Shown here one piece after another: positions 1 to 7,212 of a stretch of 34,393 nt of DNA. The translations under genes and the position numbers were made by a program. Each line of letters begins with the position of its first letter. The stretch's first letter is position 1. The DNA is from Planctomycetota bacterium (lineage in GTDB: Bacteria; Planctomycetota; Phycisphaerae; Phycisphaerales; SM1A02): NCBI GenBank assembly GCA_003671025.1, contig QWPW01000034.1, positions 1-34,393 of the forward strand. Direction: 5' to 3'. The notes under the pieces are model-generated. The model did no database searches, was not told the DNA's origin, and saw nothing but the letters and a program-made list of their open reading frames with translations.

Positions 1-518
1 GGCTTCAGCGGAATCTGCCACGCATTCGCGCCCGTGTACTTCTGCGGAAGTGGGACCTGTTGCTGCCAGGCACGAATGCCTTTCATCATCGTGAAGTCAA
101 GCGGCGCGTGCGGCATGCCGTCGCTTTCAACATAGAGCCATCGCTCGTCGCTGCGAGTGCGGACAAAGGGCGCGAAAAGTGCAAAGAAGTCGGCAGTAGT
201 GGATGAGCGCGACGACGCGTCCATCACACGCGTTTCGTTTGCGGCGCGAATCACCGCAGCACGTTGCGCGACTTCGACTTGGTCATCATTCGAAAGCTCG
301 TCGAGTTCAACTGTGACCAATTCGCCCCCAGCCGTCGAAAGTCCAACGGTTCCGCCGCGGACAAACAAAAAGGTGCCCATGACCGGCGATTCAGTGCCTC
401 GCAGCTTCCATGGTCTCGGCGCGACATCTACGGACGACTCTGGCGGATGCGCGCAGACCCCAGCACAAAGTTGAAGCGCGGCAGCGAGAGAAAGTCCAAG
501 CGTGGGAAATCGAGTCAT
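1..518 (-). CDS. Secreted YHYH-like protein, N-terminal part (cut by window edge)
   Basis: About 172 residues of the amino end are present and the rest lies beyond position 1. The start is the ATG at 516-518; an in-frame TGA three codons upstream fixes it. Residues 1-23 read as a signal peptide (MTRFPTLGLSLAAALQLCAG), so the product is exported. Residues about 35-90 resemble the SHD1-like beta segment common in planctomycete secreted proteins, ending in VELDELSNDDQVEVA. The last visible stretch (AWQQQVPLPQKYTGANAW) matches, from memory, the segment that precedes the YHYH domain in planctomycete YHYH proteins. The YHYH motif itself would lie outside the window, so the family call is inference. 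Molecular function of YHYH proteins is not settled. It was easy to miss because the reading frame runs off the edge. Confidence 0.7.
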   Translation of the reverse strand, partial: MTRFPTLGLSLAAALQLCAGVCAHPPESSVDVAPRPWKLRGTESPVMGTFLFVRGGTVGLSTAGGELVTVELDELSNDDQVEVAQRAAVIRAANETRVMDASSRSSTTADFFALFAPFVRTRSDERWLYVESDGMPHAPLDFTMMKGIRAWQQQVPLPQKYTGANAWQIPLK

Positions 519-858
519 GTGAAGAGATCAAGAAAAAGTGCGAGAGATGTCGTGGCTCAAACGGCCCACGCGGCAAGTCATTGCGTCAAGAAGCGCGAAG
601 CCTCAAGCAGGCGCGCAAGCAAGGAGTGGACAGGCGAGAATTTTGGGGCGACGCAATTGCGTGCTGTGTGCAGAAGCGTCGCATGCCTCGACGCGCATTG
701 CGTGAGCCCATTGCGGTTCCCTTTCTAGACTGCCGCCAGGCGATCACGCCGCGGTGCGCGCAACAATGAAGTTCAGATAGCCCGCCGTGACCTCCGCACT
801 CTCAAGGGTGGAAACCCACGGACTTCAGTCCATCGCAGCGGTTGACGACATGACCACC
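519..858. other. Intergenic stretch without a recognised gene
   Basis: I see no convincing coding frame on either strand. The only structured piece is a short palindrome at 820-831 (ggacttcagtcc) next to a tggg/cccac flank, of the kind found in REP or IS200/IS605-end hairpins. No transposase is nearby, so this is only a resemblance. The region may hold the promoter of the gene that starts at 518. Confidence 0.4.
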
Positions 859-897
859 AAAAACGCGAAACGGAAGGCAGTTACGCCTTCCGTTTCG
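859..897 (-). terminator. Second (duplicated) tRNA-Gly terminator
   Basis: A 13-bp perfect stem (866-878 with 885-897) and 6-nt loop are followed on the minus strand by CGTTTTT. It is a copy of the terminator at 945-983, shifted by 86 bases. One stem pair differs between the copies as A-T versus G-C, a compensated change, so both hairpins are intact. Confidence 0.75.
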
Positions 898-901
898 TCT
901 T

Positions 902-927
902 AAGCGGGCGAAGGGATTCGAACCCTC
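902..927 (-). pseudogene. tRNA-Gly 3'-end remnant
   Basis: These 26 bases are identical to 988-1013, which is the T-arm and acceptor 3' strand of the intact tRNA-Gly. Upstream on the minus strand (928-944) the sequence no longer resembles a tRNA: D-arm, anticodon arm and 5' acceptor strand are missing. Together with the flanking terminator copies it forms an imperfect tandem duplication (859-927 versus 945-1013). It could be a decayed second tRNA-Gly or a scar of recombination at the tRNA 3' end. Confidence 0.75.
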
Positions 928-944
928 TCCCGGAGCCTGACGTG

Positions 945-983
945 AAAAACGCGAAACGGGAGGCTATTAGGCCTCCCGTTTCG
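945..983 (-). terminator. Rho-independent terminator of tRNA-Gly
   Basis: A 13-bp perfect stem (952-964 with 971-983) with a 6-nt loop is followed on the minus strand by CGTTTTT. It begins only a few bases past the 3' end of the tRNA and is the expected end of that transcript. Confidence 0.85.
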
Positions 984-988
984 TTAAA

Positions 989-1060
989 AGCGGGCGAAGG
1001 GATTCGAACCCTCGACATTCACCTTGGCAAGGTGACACTCTACCACTGAGCTACGCCCGC
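989..1060 (-). tRNA. tRNA-Gly (anticodon GCC)
   Basis: The 72-nt minus-strand sequence folds as a cloverleaf: acceptor GCGGGCG pairs with CGCCCGC, the D-arm contains AGCTCAGTGGTAGAGT, the anticodon loop TTGCCAA gives GCC, and the T-arm carries GGTTCGAATCC. The discriminator base is T. CCA is not encoded and must be added by nucleotidyltransferase. Confidence 0.95.
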
Positions 1061-1093
1061 AATTCCCTGCGCGGGTGATGCGCGGGGTTGGGA

Positions 1094-1121
1094 AACATAG
1101 CAGATCTTTGCGCGTGAGCAA
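1094..1121 (-). promoter_or_regulatory. Possible sigma-70-like promoter of tRNA-Gly
   Basis: On the minus strand TTGCTC (1116-1121) and TATGTT (1094-1099) are separated by 16 bases, and the tRNA 5' end lies 33 bases downstream of the -10 element. The match is partial, and promoter consensus in this lineage is not well established for me. Confidence 0.35.
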
Positions 1122-1292
1122 GTGGGGGATGTGAAGTGTGGACGAGTGTTGTTTGCGGCGGCGGAGCAACCGAACTAACCCGCACAAACAGCCACATCGT
1201 CAGACGATCGATCGACCCAAACTGTTTGATGAGATCGGCCGCGGCAAAGTTATTACAGCGCGCACACCGTGTCACAGGTCCGATGCGACGCG

Positions 1293-1610
1293 CTACCAAT
1301 TGCGCACAACTGCAGCGCCCGCGACCACACCCGCCACAATCTTTGCCCCGGAAAACAAGTCACCCAGTGCCAACGGATAGAGCGGATTGAGCACCACCGC
1401 CAAAGCGGCGCAGAGGCCGCACCACACGGCGCTTCCTGACGCGCCAAAGAGCACGGCGCTCACGACGAAGACTGCGCAACTGGCCCAGCGCACGATCTCG
1501 TCGTTGACTGTCGTGGGCAGCAATCCGAATGTTTGGCAGAAGAGAAATGCGCACAGCAGCGCGAGCGGAATGAGAACGCCTTTGTTGGTCGAAGCAGCTT
1601 TGGACGCCAT
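1293..1610 (-). CDS. DUF6804-like small membrane protein
   Basis: A 105-residue protein starting at ATG 1608-1610, with GAGAAG a few bases upstream as a plausible ribosome-binding site. A longer frame exists upstream but runs through the terminator and the end of the protease gene, so it was not used. Three to four hydrophobic segments are visible: residues about 11-30, 35-55, 58-75 and 83-102. The pattern of a helix pair, then WCGLCAALAVVLNPLYPLAL and a final helix, matches my memory of DUF6804, small bacterial inner-membrane proteins of about 100 residues with a conserved NPxxPxxL motif. Function is unknown. It lies downstream of the Tricorn-type gene but is separated from it by a strong terminator, so it probably has its own promoter. 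Confidence 0.7.
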   Translation of the reverse strand: MASKAASTNKGVLIPLALLCAFLFCQTFGLLPTTVNDEIVRWASCAVFVVSAVLFGASGSAVWCGLCAALAVVLNPLYPLALGDLFSGAKIVAGVVAGAAVVRNW

Positions 1611-1656
1611 GACTTCTCTATCGGCGTCGCATCGAGTGGGCGCTGCAATACCCATC

Positions 1657-1700
1657 AAAAAAAAGTCGGGGTCGCGGCGCGATGGCCACAACCCCGACTT
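1657..1700 (-). terminator. Terminator of the Tricorn-type protease gene
   Basis: On the minus strand a stem AAGTCGGGGT / ACCCCGACTT with a 17-nt middle part is followed directly by an eight-T run. It sits about 40 bases past the stop codon at 1738-1740. Confidence 0.85.
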
Positions 1701-1737
1701 CATTTGCACTCGCGCTGTGCGACGCGAGGCCGATGAT

Positions 1738-4700
1738 TTACTTGTCGCTGTCAGGCAAACCCATGCCGGAACGATTCGGATACTTCGGCTTTGGCGTGGG
1801 CTTGTAGCCATTCGCTGCGATTTCTGCGAGCAGAACTTCGACGGCCTTCTCCAATTGTGGATCGCCGCCGTTCTTCATTTTCGCTGGGTCATCGACCACG
1901 CGAATGTCGGGATCGATGCCGTGGCCTTCAACGCCCCACGTTCCGTCGGTCTCGTAGAAACCAAACGTCGGCGCGCTGATCGAACCACCGTCCATCATGC
2001 GTGGATTGCCTGAAATTCCCACCAATCCGCCCCATGTGCGCATGCCGATGATTGGCCCGAGTTGGCTTTGCTTGAACAACCACGGGAACATGTCGCCGCC
2101 TGAACCTGCGAGTCCGTTGATGAGCATCGCCTTCGGTCCGCGATGACCGTCTGGTGGCCATGTCTGATCGCGCGCATCACGACGCGCCCAGTAGTTGGTG
2201 ACGGGACGATTGAGCAACTCGATGAAGCGGGTGGGGATCTGTCCGCCGCCGTTCCAACGATCATCGATCAACAGCGCGGGCTTGAGTCGCTGTCCAAAGA
2301 ACTGACGCACCAATTCAGTCTGGCCATCGACGCCGGTGTTGGGCACATAGATGTAACCAATCTTGCCGCCGGAAAGTTTGTCGACGAGTTGACGTTTGGC
2401 TTCGACCCAATCGCGATAGTGCAACGCGTCTTCGCTGGTGATGGTGTTGACCACGATCTCTTTCGCAGAGTCATCCATCACCGTCTTCTTGGAGACGGTG
2501 AGCACCACGCTCTTGCCCGCAAGTCCGATGAACGGCGCCCAAGGGTCAACGCTCGCATCAACGGGTTCGCCGTTGACTGCGAGGAGATAGTCGCCCTCGC
2601 TCACGCCGAGTCCTTGCGCAGAGAGTGGGCTGCGCGCATCGCTATCGAATGTGCCGCCACCGACAAAACGTGCCAATTTCCAGGCGTTTGCGACGGTTCC
2701 GTCGGCGTTGATCGCAGGAGCAAAGTCCACGCCGAGCATGCCCACGGTGCGCGAAGAAACTTCTTCGACATCGCCTTGGCCTTGCAGATACGCGTGACCG
2801 ACGTTGAGTTCGGAAATCATTTCCGCGATAAGGAAGTTGAGATCCTCGCGCGTGACCACCGCAGGAAGCATCGCTTCGTACTTGGCGCGAATCGCGATCC
2901 AATCGACGCCGTGCATTCCGGGGTCATAGAAGTAATCACGCATGATGCGCCACGCATCGGCGAGAATTTGGGCGCGCTCGTGACGTGGATGAACTTCAAC
3001 CAACATCGGAGAAGTCACCACGGGCTTAGCCGTTCCACCCGCTGATGAAGACGCGATCGACGCGCCGCGTCCGCCGAGCAACAACTTCTTGCCATCGGCG
3101 GAAACATCGAAGCTTGAACCTGTCGCACCAGTCTTCTCGGTGAGAGTCTTTTCGGAAAGATCGAGGATGCGCACCGAGCCTTCGCGTCCGTAGAGCAATT
3201 CGTTGCGATCGTTGAAGCCGAGCGAACCGAAGCCGCCCGCAGCCGCAGGCAATTGCACTGCGCGCGCTTCGAAGCCGGCGATGTCGATGACGACTTCCTT
3301 CTTCTTGTCGTCTTTCTTCGCGCTGTCGCCACCGTTCTTGCTCGCCTCGCTCTTCACGCGCGTTCCACTCATCGCAGTGGTGACGGGACCTTCTTCGCCT
3401 TGAGCCGTCGCGGTGCCTGACATCGAATCACCAGTGATGGTGAGTTCGAGATCGAAGTTCATGTCGTTCACAGTGCCGTTGAGTTTGAGCGCGCCGGTGG
3501 CTGCATCAAACGTTCCCGTGACTGTGCCGGTTCCCATCTTCGACGAGACATTTCCTTTGACCACGCCGTCGCTGAACGTGAGTTCCATGGTGACCTCGAG
3601 GGGTTCCGCGCCGAATTGCACGGTGCACTTCCAAGTACCCACGACGCCTGTTGCAGGCGCTGCGTCGCTTGGCTTCGCGTCTTGCGCAATCTCGTCGCTG
3701 ATGAACGACGCGTTGGTGACAGCATCAAACTCGCCACCAGGACGACGACGACGTCCACCCGCAGGTGGGCCGCCAGCTCCGGGAGGACCACCCGCGCCCG
3801 GCATTACCGAGGGCGCATCGCCACCGCTTGCAGGCTTGCCTTCTTCTTTCTGTCCCTCTTCATCACTCGTGGGAAGCCATGGCAATTTGAAGTCGCTCTT
3901 GAGCGGCACCGCCATCAACACAGTCGACGTGTCGTAGATCCACGTCGAATCAAATTCGCCGTATTTCGGCTGGAAATTGCGCTGACTGGTGAACGCGAGC
4001 CACTCGCCTTTGCGATCGAATGTTGGATTCGAATCGCTGAACATTCCGCTCGTGACTTGCGTGACCGCCTTGGTGGCATCCGCTTCTTTGCTGTCGTAGA
4101 GATAGATCGCATCGAGTTCGCTGGTGTCGCATGAACGACTCCAGGTGATCCAACGCGAGTCATGCGAGAACGAAATGCTCGGGCTGCGCGACTCGGGATC
4201 TTGATCGAGATGCGTGACTGAGCCATCGACGAGTTTCACCAGATCGATGTTGCCCGCTTTGTCCTGAATCACAATCGACTTGGAGTCGGGACTCCACGTG
4301 ATCGCGGTGCGGAACGCGTGGCCGTCCTTGGTGACTTGACGCGGACTTGGATGAACGATCGCGGCCGCAGCGTCTGCAGGTTTCGCGTCTGGCTTCGCAT
4401 CCTGCTTGTTTTCACTTGTGTCTGCGGGCGCGGCGTCGCTCTTCGCATCAGTCTTCGCATCAGTCTTCGCGTCAACTTTGACTTCCGGCTTCTTCGCGTC
4501 GGAGTTCATCGTGTACAGCTCGTATTCGCCGGTGGCGTCAGAGAAGTAGGCGATGAGTTTTCCATCGGGACTCCATGATGCGTTGCGCTCGAAGATTTGA
4601 TCGGTGCGCGTCATGTTGCGCGGCGTGCCGTTCTCCGCAGGCGCCGACCAAATGTCGCCGCGCGCAACCACCGCCACGCGCTTGCCCGTGGGAGAAATCG

Positions 4701-5721
4701 ACGAGCCTTGCAATTGTTCCGCGGCATCGACGATGGCCACACGCAATGTGTCGCGATCACCAGGCACCGTGATGTTCACCGCGCGCGAACTGTTGTTGCC
4801 CAAGTCGAGCACATACATCTGATCGCCATGCTGCAGCACCATCTCGCCCGAACCACCGTTTTCTGGGCCGATTGCGGGCCATTTCACGTCGTGGGTGGTG
4901 AAGCGTGTGATTTGCTTTGACTCACCCGAATCAATGTCGTAGCTCCACACGTTGAGCGTGTTGCCTTCCGCGGCGCTGCGATCAGAGAGGAAGTACACCT
5001 TGCGACCGTGCCACATCGGCAGCGTGTCGGTGCCCTCCCAATCGGTGATTTGTTTCGACTCGCCGGTCTTCAAGTTGGACAGCCAAATGTCGGTGGCCAT
5101 ACCGCCGCGATAGCGCTTCCACGTGCGCGTGTCGGTGGAGTGCGGCGTGTACACCAGCCACTCGCCGGTCGAATCGATCGAACCGTTGGCGCCGTAGGGC
5201 ACACCAAGTTTGCTAGGAAGTCCACCAGTGACGGGCACGGTGTAGAGCTTCTGCGCGCGGGCCAAACCTTCGAGCGCGCTGGTCATGAAGATCAGACCAG
5301 TGCCATCGGGAGTCCAATCGCACAAGCCTTCGGGAGCGGGGTGATGGGTGACGCGCTGGGGAATTCCGCCTTCGGTCGCGAGGGTGTAGAGATCAACTCC
5401 ACCGTCGTAGTTCGCGCGGAATGCGATGGTCTTTCCATCGGGCGAAAATCGCGGCGAGCCTTCAAAGCCCAGCGGACTGGCCACCGGTTGCGCGACGCCG
5501 CCATCTTTGTCCACCATCCACAGATCGTTGCCGTAACTAAAGACGATCGAGTCTTTGGAGATGTCGGGATAGCGGCAGAGGCCGTGGGTTTTCTCGGTGT
5601 CACTCTCGCCTGCAGCACTCCACGCAACACTGCTGACAGCGAGGGTGGTGAGGATGCAGGTTGTGGTGGCAAGAGCGGCGCGGCGCGATGATCGCGTACG
5701 AACGTGAGGCAGGCTTTGCAT
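1738..5721 (-). CDS. Tricorn-type S41 protease, exported
   Basis: Peptide-degrading serine protease of the Tricorn family. Numbered from the ATG at 5721 (1327 residues), residues 1-36 form a signal peptide (Arg-rich start, then TTTCILTTLAVSSVAWSA). The frame is open up to 5799, adding 26 residues without signal character, so 5721 is preferred. Residues about 45-600 carry repeated beta-propeller blades with SPDGK-type turns (RFSPDGKTIAFRANYDGG, SWSPDGKLIAYFSD). The C-terminal half has the C1 helical domain, a PDZ domain (about 990-1080) and the S41 core. By family comparison the catalytic residues are His976 (VGHAYL), Ser1207 (AGSGGD) and Glu1265 (VEGHGIDPD). Two unusual insertions occur: an Asp/Ala/Lys-rich linker (about 410-450) and a Gly-Pro-Arg linker followed by a separate beta domain (about 690-790). 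Likely periplasmic. Confidence in the family is high; substrates are unknown. Confidence 0.93.
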   Translation of the reverse strand: MQSLPHVRTRSSRRAALATTTCILTTLAVSSVAWSAAGESDTEKTHGLCRYPDISKDSIVFSYGNDLWMVDKDGGVAQPVASPLGFEGSPRFSPDGKTIAFRANYDGGVDLYTLATEGGIPQRVTHHPAPEGLCDWTPDGTGLIFMTSALEGLARAQKLYTVPVTGGLPSKLGVPYGANGSIDSTGEWLVYTPHSTDTRTWKRYRGGMATDIWLSNLKTGESKQITDWEGTDTLPMWHGRKVYFLSDRSAAEGNTLNVWSYDIDSGESKQITRFTTHDVKWPAIGPENGGSGEMVLQHGDQMYVLDLGNNSSRAVNITVPGDRDTLRVAIVDAAEQLQGSSISPTGKRVAVVARGDIWSAPAENGTPRNMTRTDQIFERNASWSPDGKLIAYFSDATGEYELYTMNSDAKKPEVKVDAKTDAKTDAKSDAAPADTSENKQDAKPDAKPADAAAAIVHPSPRQVTKDGHAFRTAITWSPDSKSIVIQDKAGNIDLVKLVDGSVTHLDQDPESRSPSISFSHDSRWITWSRSCDTSELDAIYLYDSKEADATKAVTQVTSGMFSDSNPTFDRKGEWLAFTSQRNFQPKYGEFDSTWIYDTSTVLMAVPLKSDFKLPWLPTSDEEGQKEEGKPASGGDAPSVMPGAGGPPGAGGPPAGGRRRRPGGEFDAVTNASFISDEIAQDAKPSDAAPATGVVGTWKCTVQFGAEPLEVTMELTFSDGVVKGNVSSKMGTGTVTGTFDAATGALKLNGTVNDMNFDLELTITGDSMSGTATAQGEEGPVTTAMSGTRVKSEASKNGGDSAKKDDKKKEVVIDIAGFEARAVQLPAAAGGFGSLGFNDRNELLYGREGSVRILDLSEKTLTEKTGATGSSFDVSADGKKLLLGGRGASIASSSAGGTAKPVVTSPMLVEVHPRHERAQILADAWRIMRDYFYDPGMHGVDWIAIRAKYEAMLPAVVTREDLNFLIAEMISELNVGHAYLQGQGDVEEVSSRTVGMLGVDFAPAINADGTVANAWKLARFVGGGTFDSDARSPLSAQGLGVSEGDYLLAVNGEPVDASVDPWAPFIGLAGKSVVLTVSKKTVMDDSAKEIVVNTITSEDALHYRDWVEAKRQLVDKLSGGKIGYIYVPNTGVDGQTELVRQFFGQRLKPALLIDDRWNGGGQIPTRFIELLNRPVTNYWARRDARDQTWPPDGHRGPKAMLINGLAGSGGDMFPWLFKQSQLGPIIGMRTWGGLVGISGNPRMMDGGSISAPTFGFYETDGTWGVEGHGIDPDIRVVDDPAKMKNGGDPQLEKAVEVLLAEIAANGYKPTPKPKYPNRSGMGLPDSDK

Positions 5722-5790
5722 AGGGCGAGATAGTAAGAACTCGCTCTGTGGCGGTTTCAGCATCGGAGACATCAATTGTCTTTTTTCCGC

Positions 5791-5845
5791 AAATGACAAC
5801 CAGAGTGAGGACGCACCTAAGGCGCGTCCTCACTCTGGTGGTCAT
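5791..5845 (-). terminator. Terminator hairpin after the FGE gene
   Basis: A perfect 16-bp stem (5799-5814 with 5824-5839) encloses a 9-nt loop. On the minus strand it follows the stop codon of the FGE gene by about 30 bases and is trailed by TTGTCATTT, a modest T-rich tract. It may also separate the leader of the protease gene from read-through. Confidence 0.65.
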
Positions 5846-5870
5846 GTTCAGTTGCGGCGAATGCCGCGCG

Positions 5871-7049
5871 CTAGCGAGGCTTGGGCACAGACTCCGCATC
5901 GACCGCTGATGGCGTCGCGGAAAGCGCGGGCACGACCGCATCAACCTTCGCGCGCACGCAGCGAAACCCCAGATGCGCGAGCGAGGTGTCCGGCGGTGTC
6001 GACATGCGCGCGCTCGGTCGGTAGCTCGCGCAATACGAGTCGTTGCACAAGAATGATCCGCCGCGATGGACGCGCAACTCAGGCGCACCGGGATGACGCG
6101 GGTCAAAGCTGGTGGTTGGACCAGTTGGATTGACCGTCACTCCTTTCGCGCCCAATTGAAACTCGCGCTGCGCGTAGAGATCAATGAGATAGCGGTCGCT
6201 GCACCACTCCCACACATTTCCCGCCATGTCATACAAGCCGTAACCGTTGGCGGCGAAACTCTTCGCTGGCGCCGCGCCGACGAATCCATCTTGCGCAGTG
6301 TTGTTCGTAGGAAATGAACCTTGCCACGTGTTGCATCGCGTGGCATCGACGGGCTCATCGCCCCACACATTTGCTTTGTCTGCGAGTCCACCGCGCGCAG
6401 CGAACTCCCACTCTGCTTCGGTGGGCAGACGCTTGTTGGCCCACTTCGCATAGGCGAGTGCATCTTCGTAGGCGATTTGCACCACCGGAAAATTCTCTTT
6501 GCCCACGAGGTCACTCTGTGGACCAGCGGGATGACGCCATGACGCGCCGGTGGTCCATGCCCACCATTGCGATGCGTCATGCAGCGGGACGGTAATGCTC
6601 GGCGGAGCAAACACCAACGAGCCGGGCAGAAGCATTTCCTCTGGAGGTTTCGGCGTGCCCGGAGGGACTTGCTTCTTGAGTTCTTCCCAATCCACTGGGC
6701 GTTCGGCCACGGTTTTGTAGTTCGTCGCATTGGCGAACTGCGCGAATTGCGCGTTGGTGACTTCGGTGATGTCCATCCAAAATCCATCGACGCGCACGCG
6801 ATGACGAGGGAGTTCATCGGGTCGCGCGAGTGCGCCGACTCCGCCCATCATGAACTCGCCGCCTGGAATCCACACCATTCCTGCGGGAGTTGTCGTCGTC
6901 GCATCAGGAGTAGTAGTTGCTGGCGTCGTAACTGCGAGCGGTGGAGCAACTCCACACACGAGTGATGCGATTGTGATCGCGCTCATTTGCGCGAGGACAT
7001 GCACGCGCGCGCAAGTGCCACACAGAAACCGAGTGAGGTCGTCATGCAT
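5871..7049 (-). CDS. Formylglycine-generating enzyme (SUMF1 family), exported
   Basis: Oxidises a Cys (or Ser-type site) of sulfatases to formylglycine. The 392-residue protein from ATG 7049 has a signal-like start (VLAQMSAITIASLVCGVAPP, about residues 18-37) and the FGE fold from MVWIPGGEFMMGG to GFRCVRAK. Both active-site cysteines of copper-dependent FGE are present, C335 and C340 in GGSFLCNDSYCASYRP, matching Cys336 and Cys341 of human FGE. Many bacterial members of this fold lack them, so real FGE activity is likely. The frame is open further up to 7136 but that part is the tRNA-Ser, so it was discarded; ATG 7049 is only four bases past the tRNA, and ATG 6986 is an alternative start with a poorer signal sequence. 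No sulfatase gene is in the window; planctomycetes usually have many elsewhere. Confidence 0.9.
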   Translation of the reverse strand: MHDDLTRFLCGTCARVHVLAQMSAITIASLVCGVAPPLAVTTPATTTPDATTTTPAGMVWIPGGEFMMGGVGALARPDELPRHRVRVDGFWMDITEVTNAQFAQFANATNYKTVAERPVDWEELKKQVPPGTPKPPEEMLLPGSLVFAPPSITVPLHDASQWWAWTTGASWRHPAGPQSDLVGKENFPVVQIAYEDALAYAKWANKRLPTEAEWEFAARGGLADKANVWGDEPVDATRCNTWQGSFPTNNTAQDGFVGAAPAKSFAANGYGLYDMAGNVWEWCSDRYLIDLYAQREFQLGAKGVTVNPTGPTTSFDPRHPGAPELRVHRGGSFLCNDSYCASYRPSARMSTPPDTSLAHLGFRCVRAKVDAVVPALSATPSAVDAESVPKPR

Positions 7050-7053
7050 GAAA

Positions 7054-7142
7054 CGGTGGGGGAGGGATTCGAACCCTCGAGACCCTAGAAAGGGTCTGCC
7101 GGTTTTCAAGACCGGTACATTCAACCACTCTGCCACCCCACC
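7054..7142 (-). tRNA. tRNA-Ser (anticodon UGA)
   Basis: The 89-nt minus-strand sequence has acceptor GGTGGGG paired with CCCCACC, discriminator G, the anticodon loop CTTGAAA giving UGA, a long variable arm (CAGACCCTTTCTAGGGTCTC) typical of class II tRNAs, and the T-arm GGTTCGAATCC. CCA is not encoded. The FGE start codon follows almost directly, which suggests a shared transcript cut at the tRNA 3' end. Confidence 0.95.
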
Positions 7143-7212
7143 AACGGGTGCCGCATTGGCGGGGGCGCAGTCTAGCGAAGTCCGCCTGTGCCTTCGATCG
7201 CGTCTGCCCTCT

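Noticed and set aside
820-831. Short palindrome resembling an IS200/IS605 or REP hairpin
   Set aside because: It is only a 5-bp stem with no transposase or second copy in the window.
2143-3045. A 300-codon open frame on the plus strand
   Set aside because: It lies antisense to the conserved S41 core of the Tricorn-type gene and has no family character.
7050-7136. Amino-terminal extension of the FGE frame
   Set aside because: These codons are the body of the tRNA-Ser gene.
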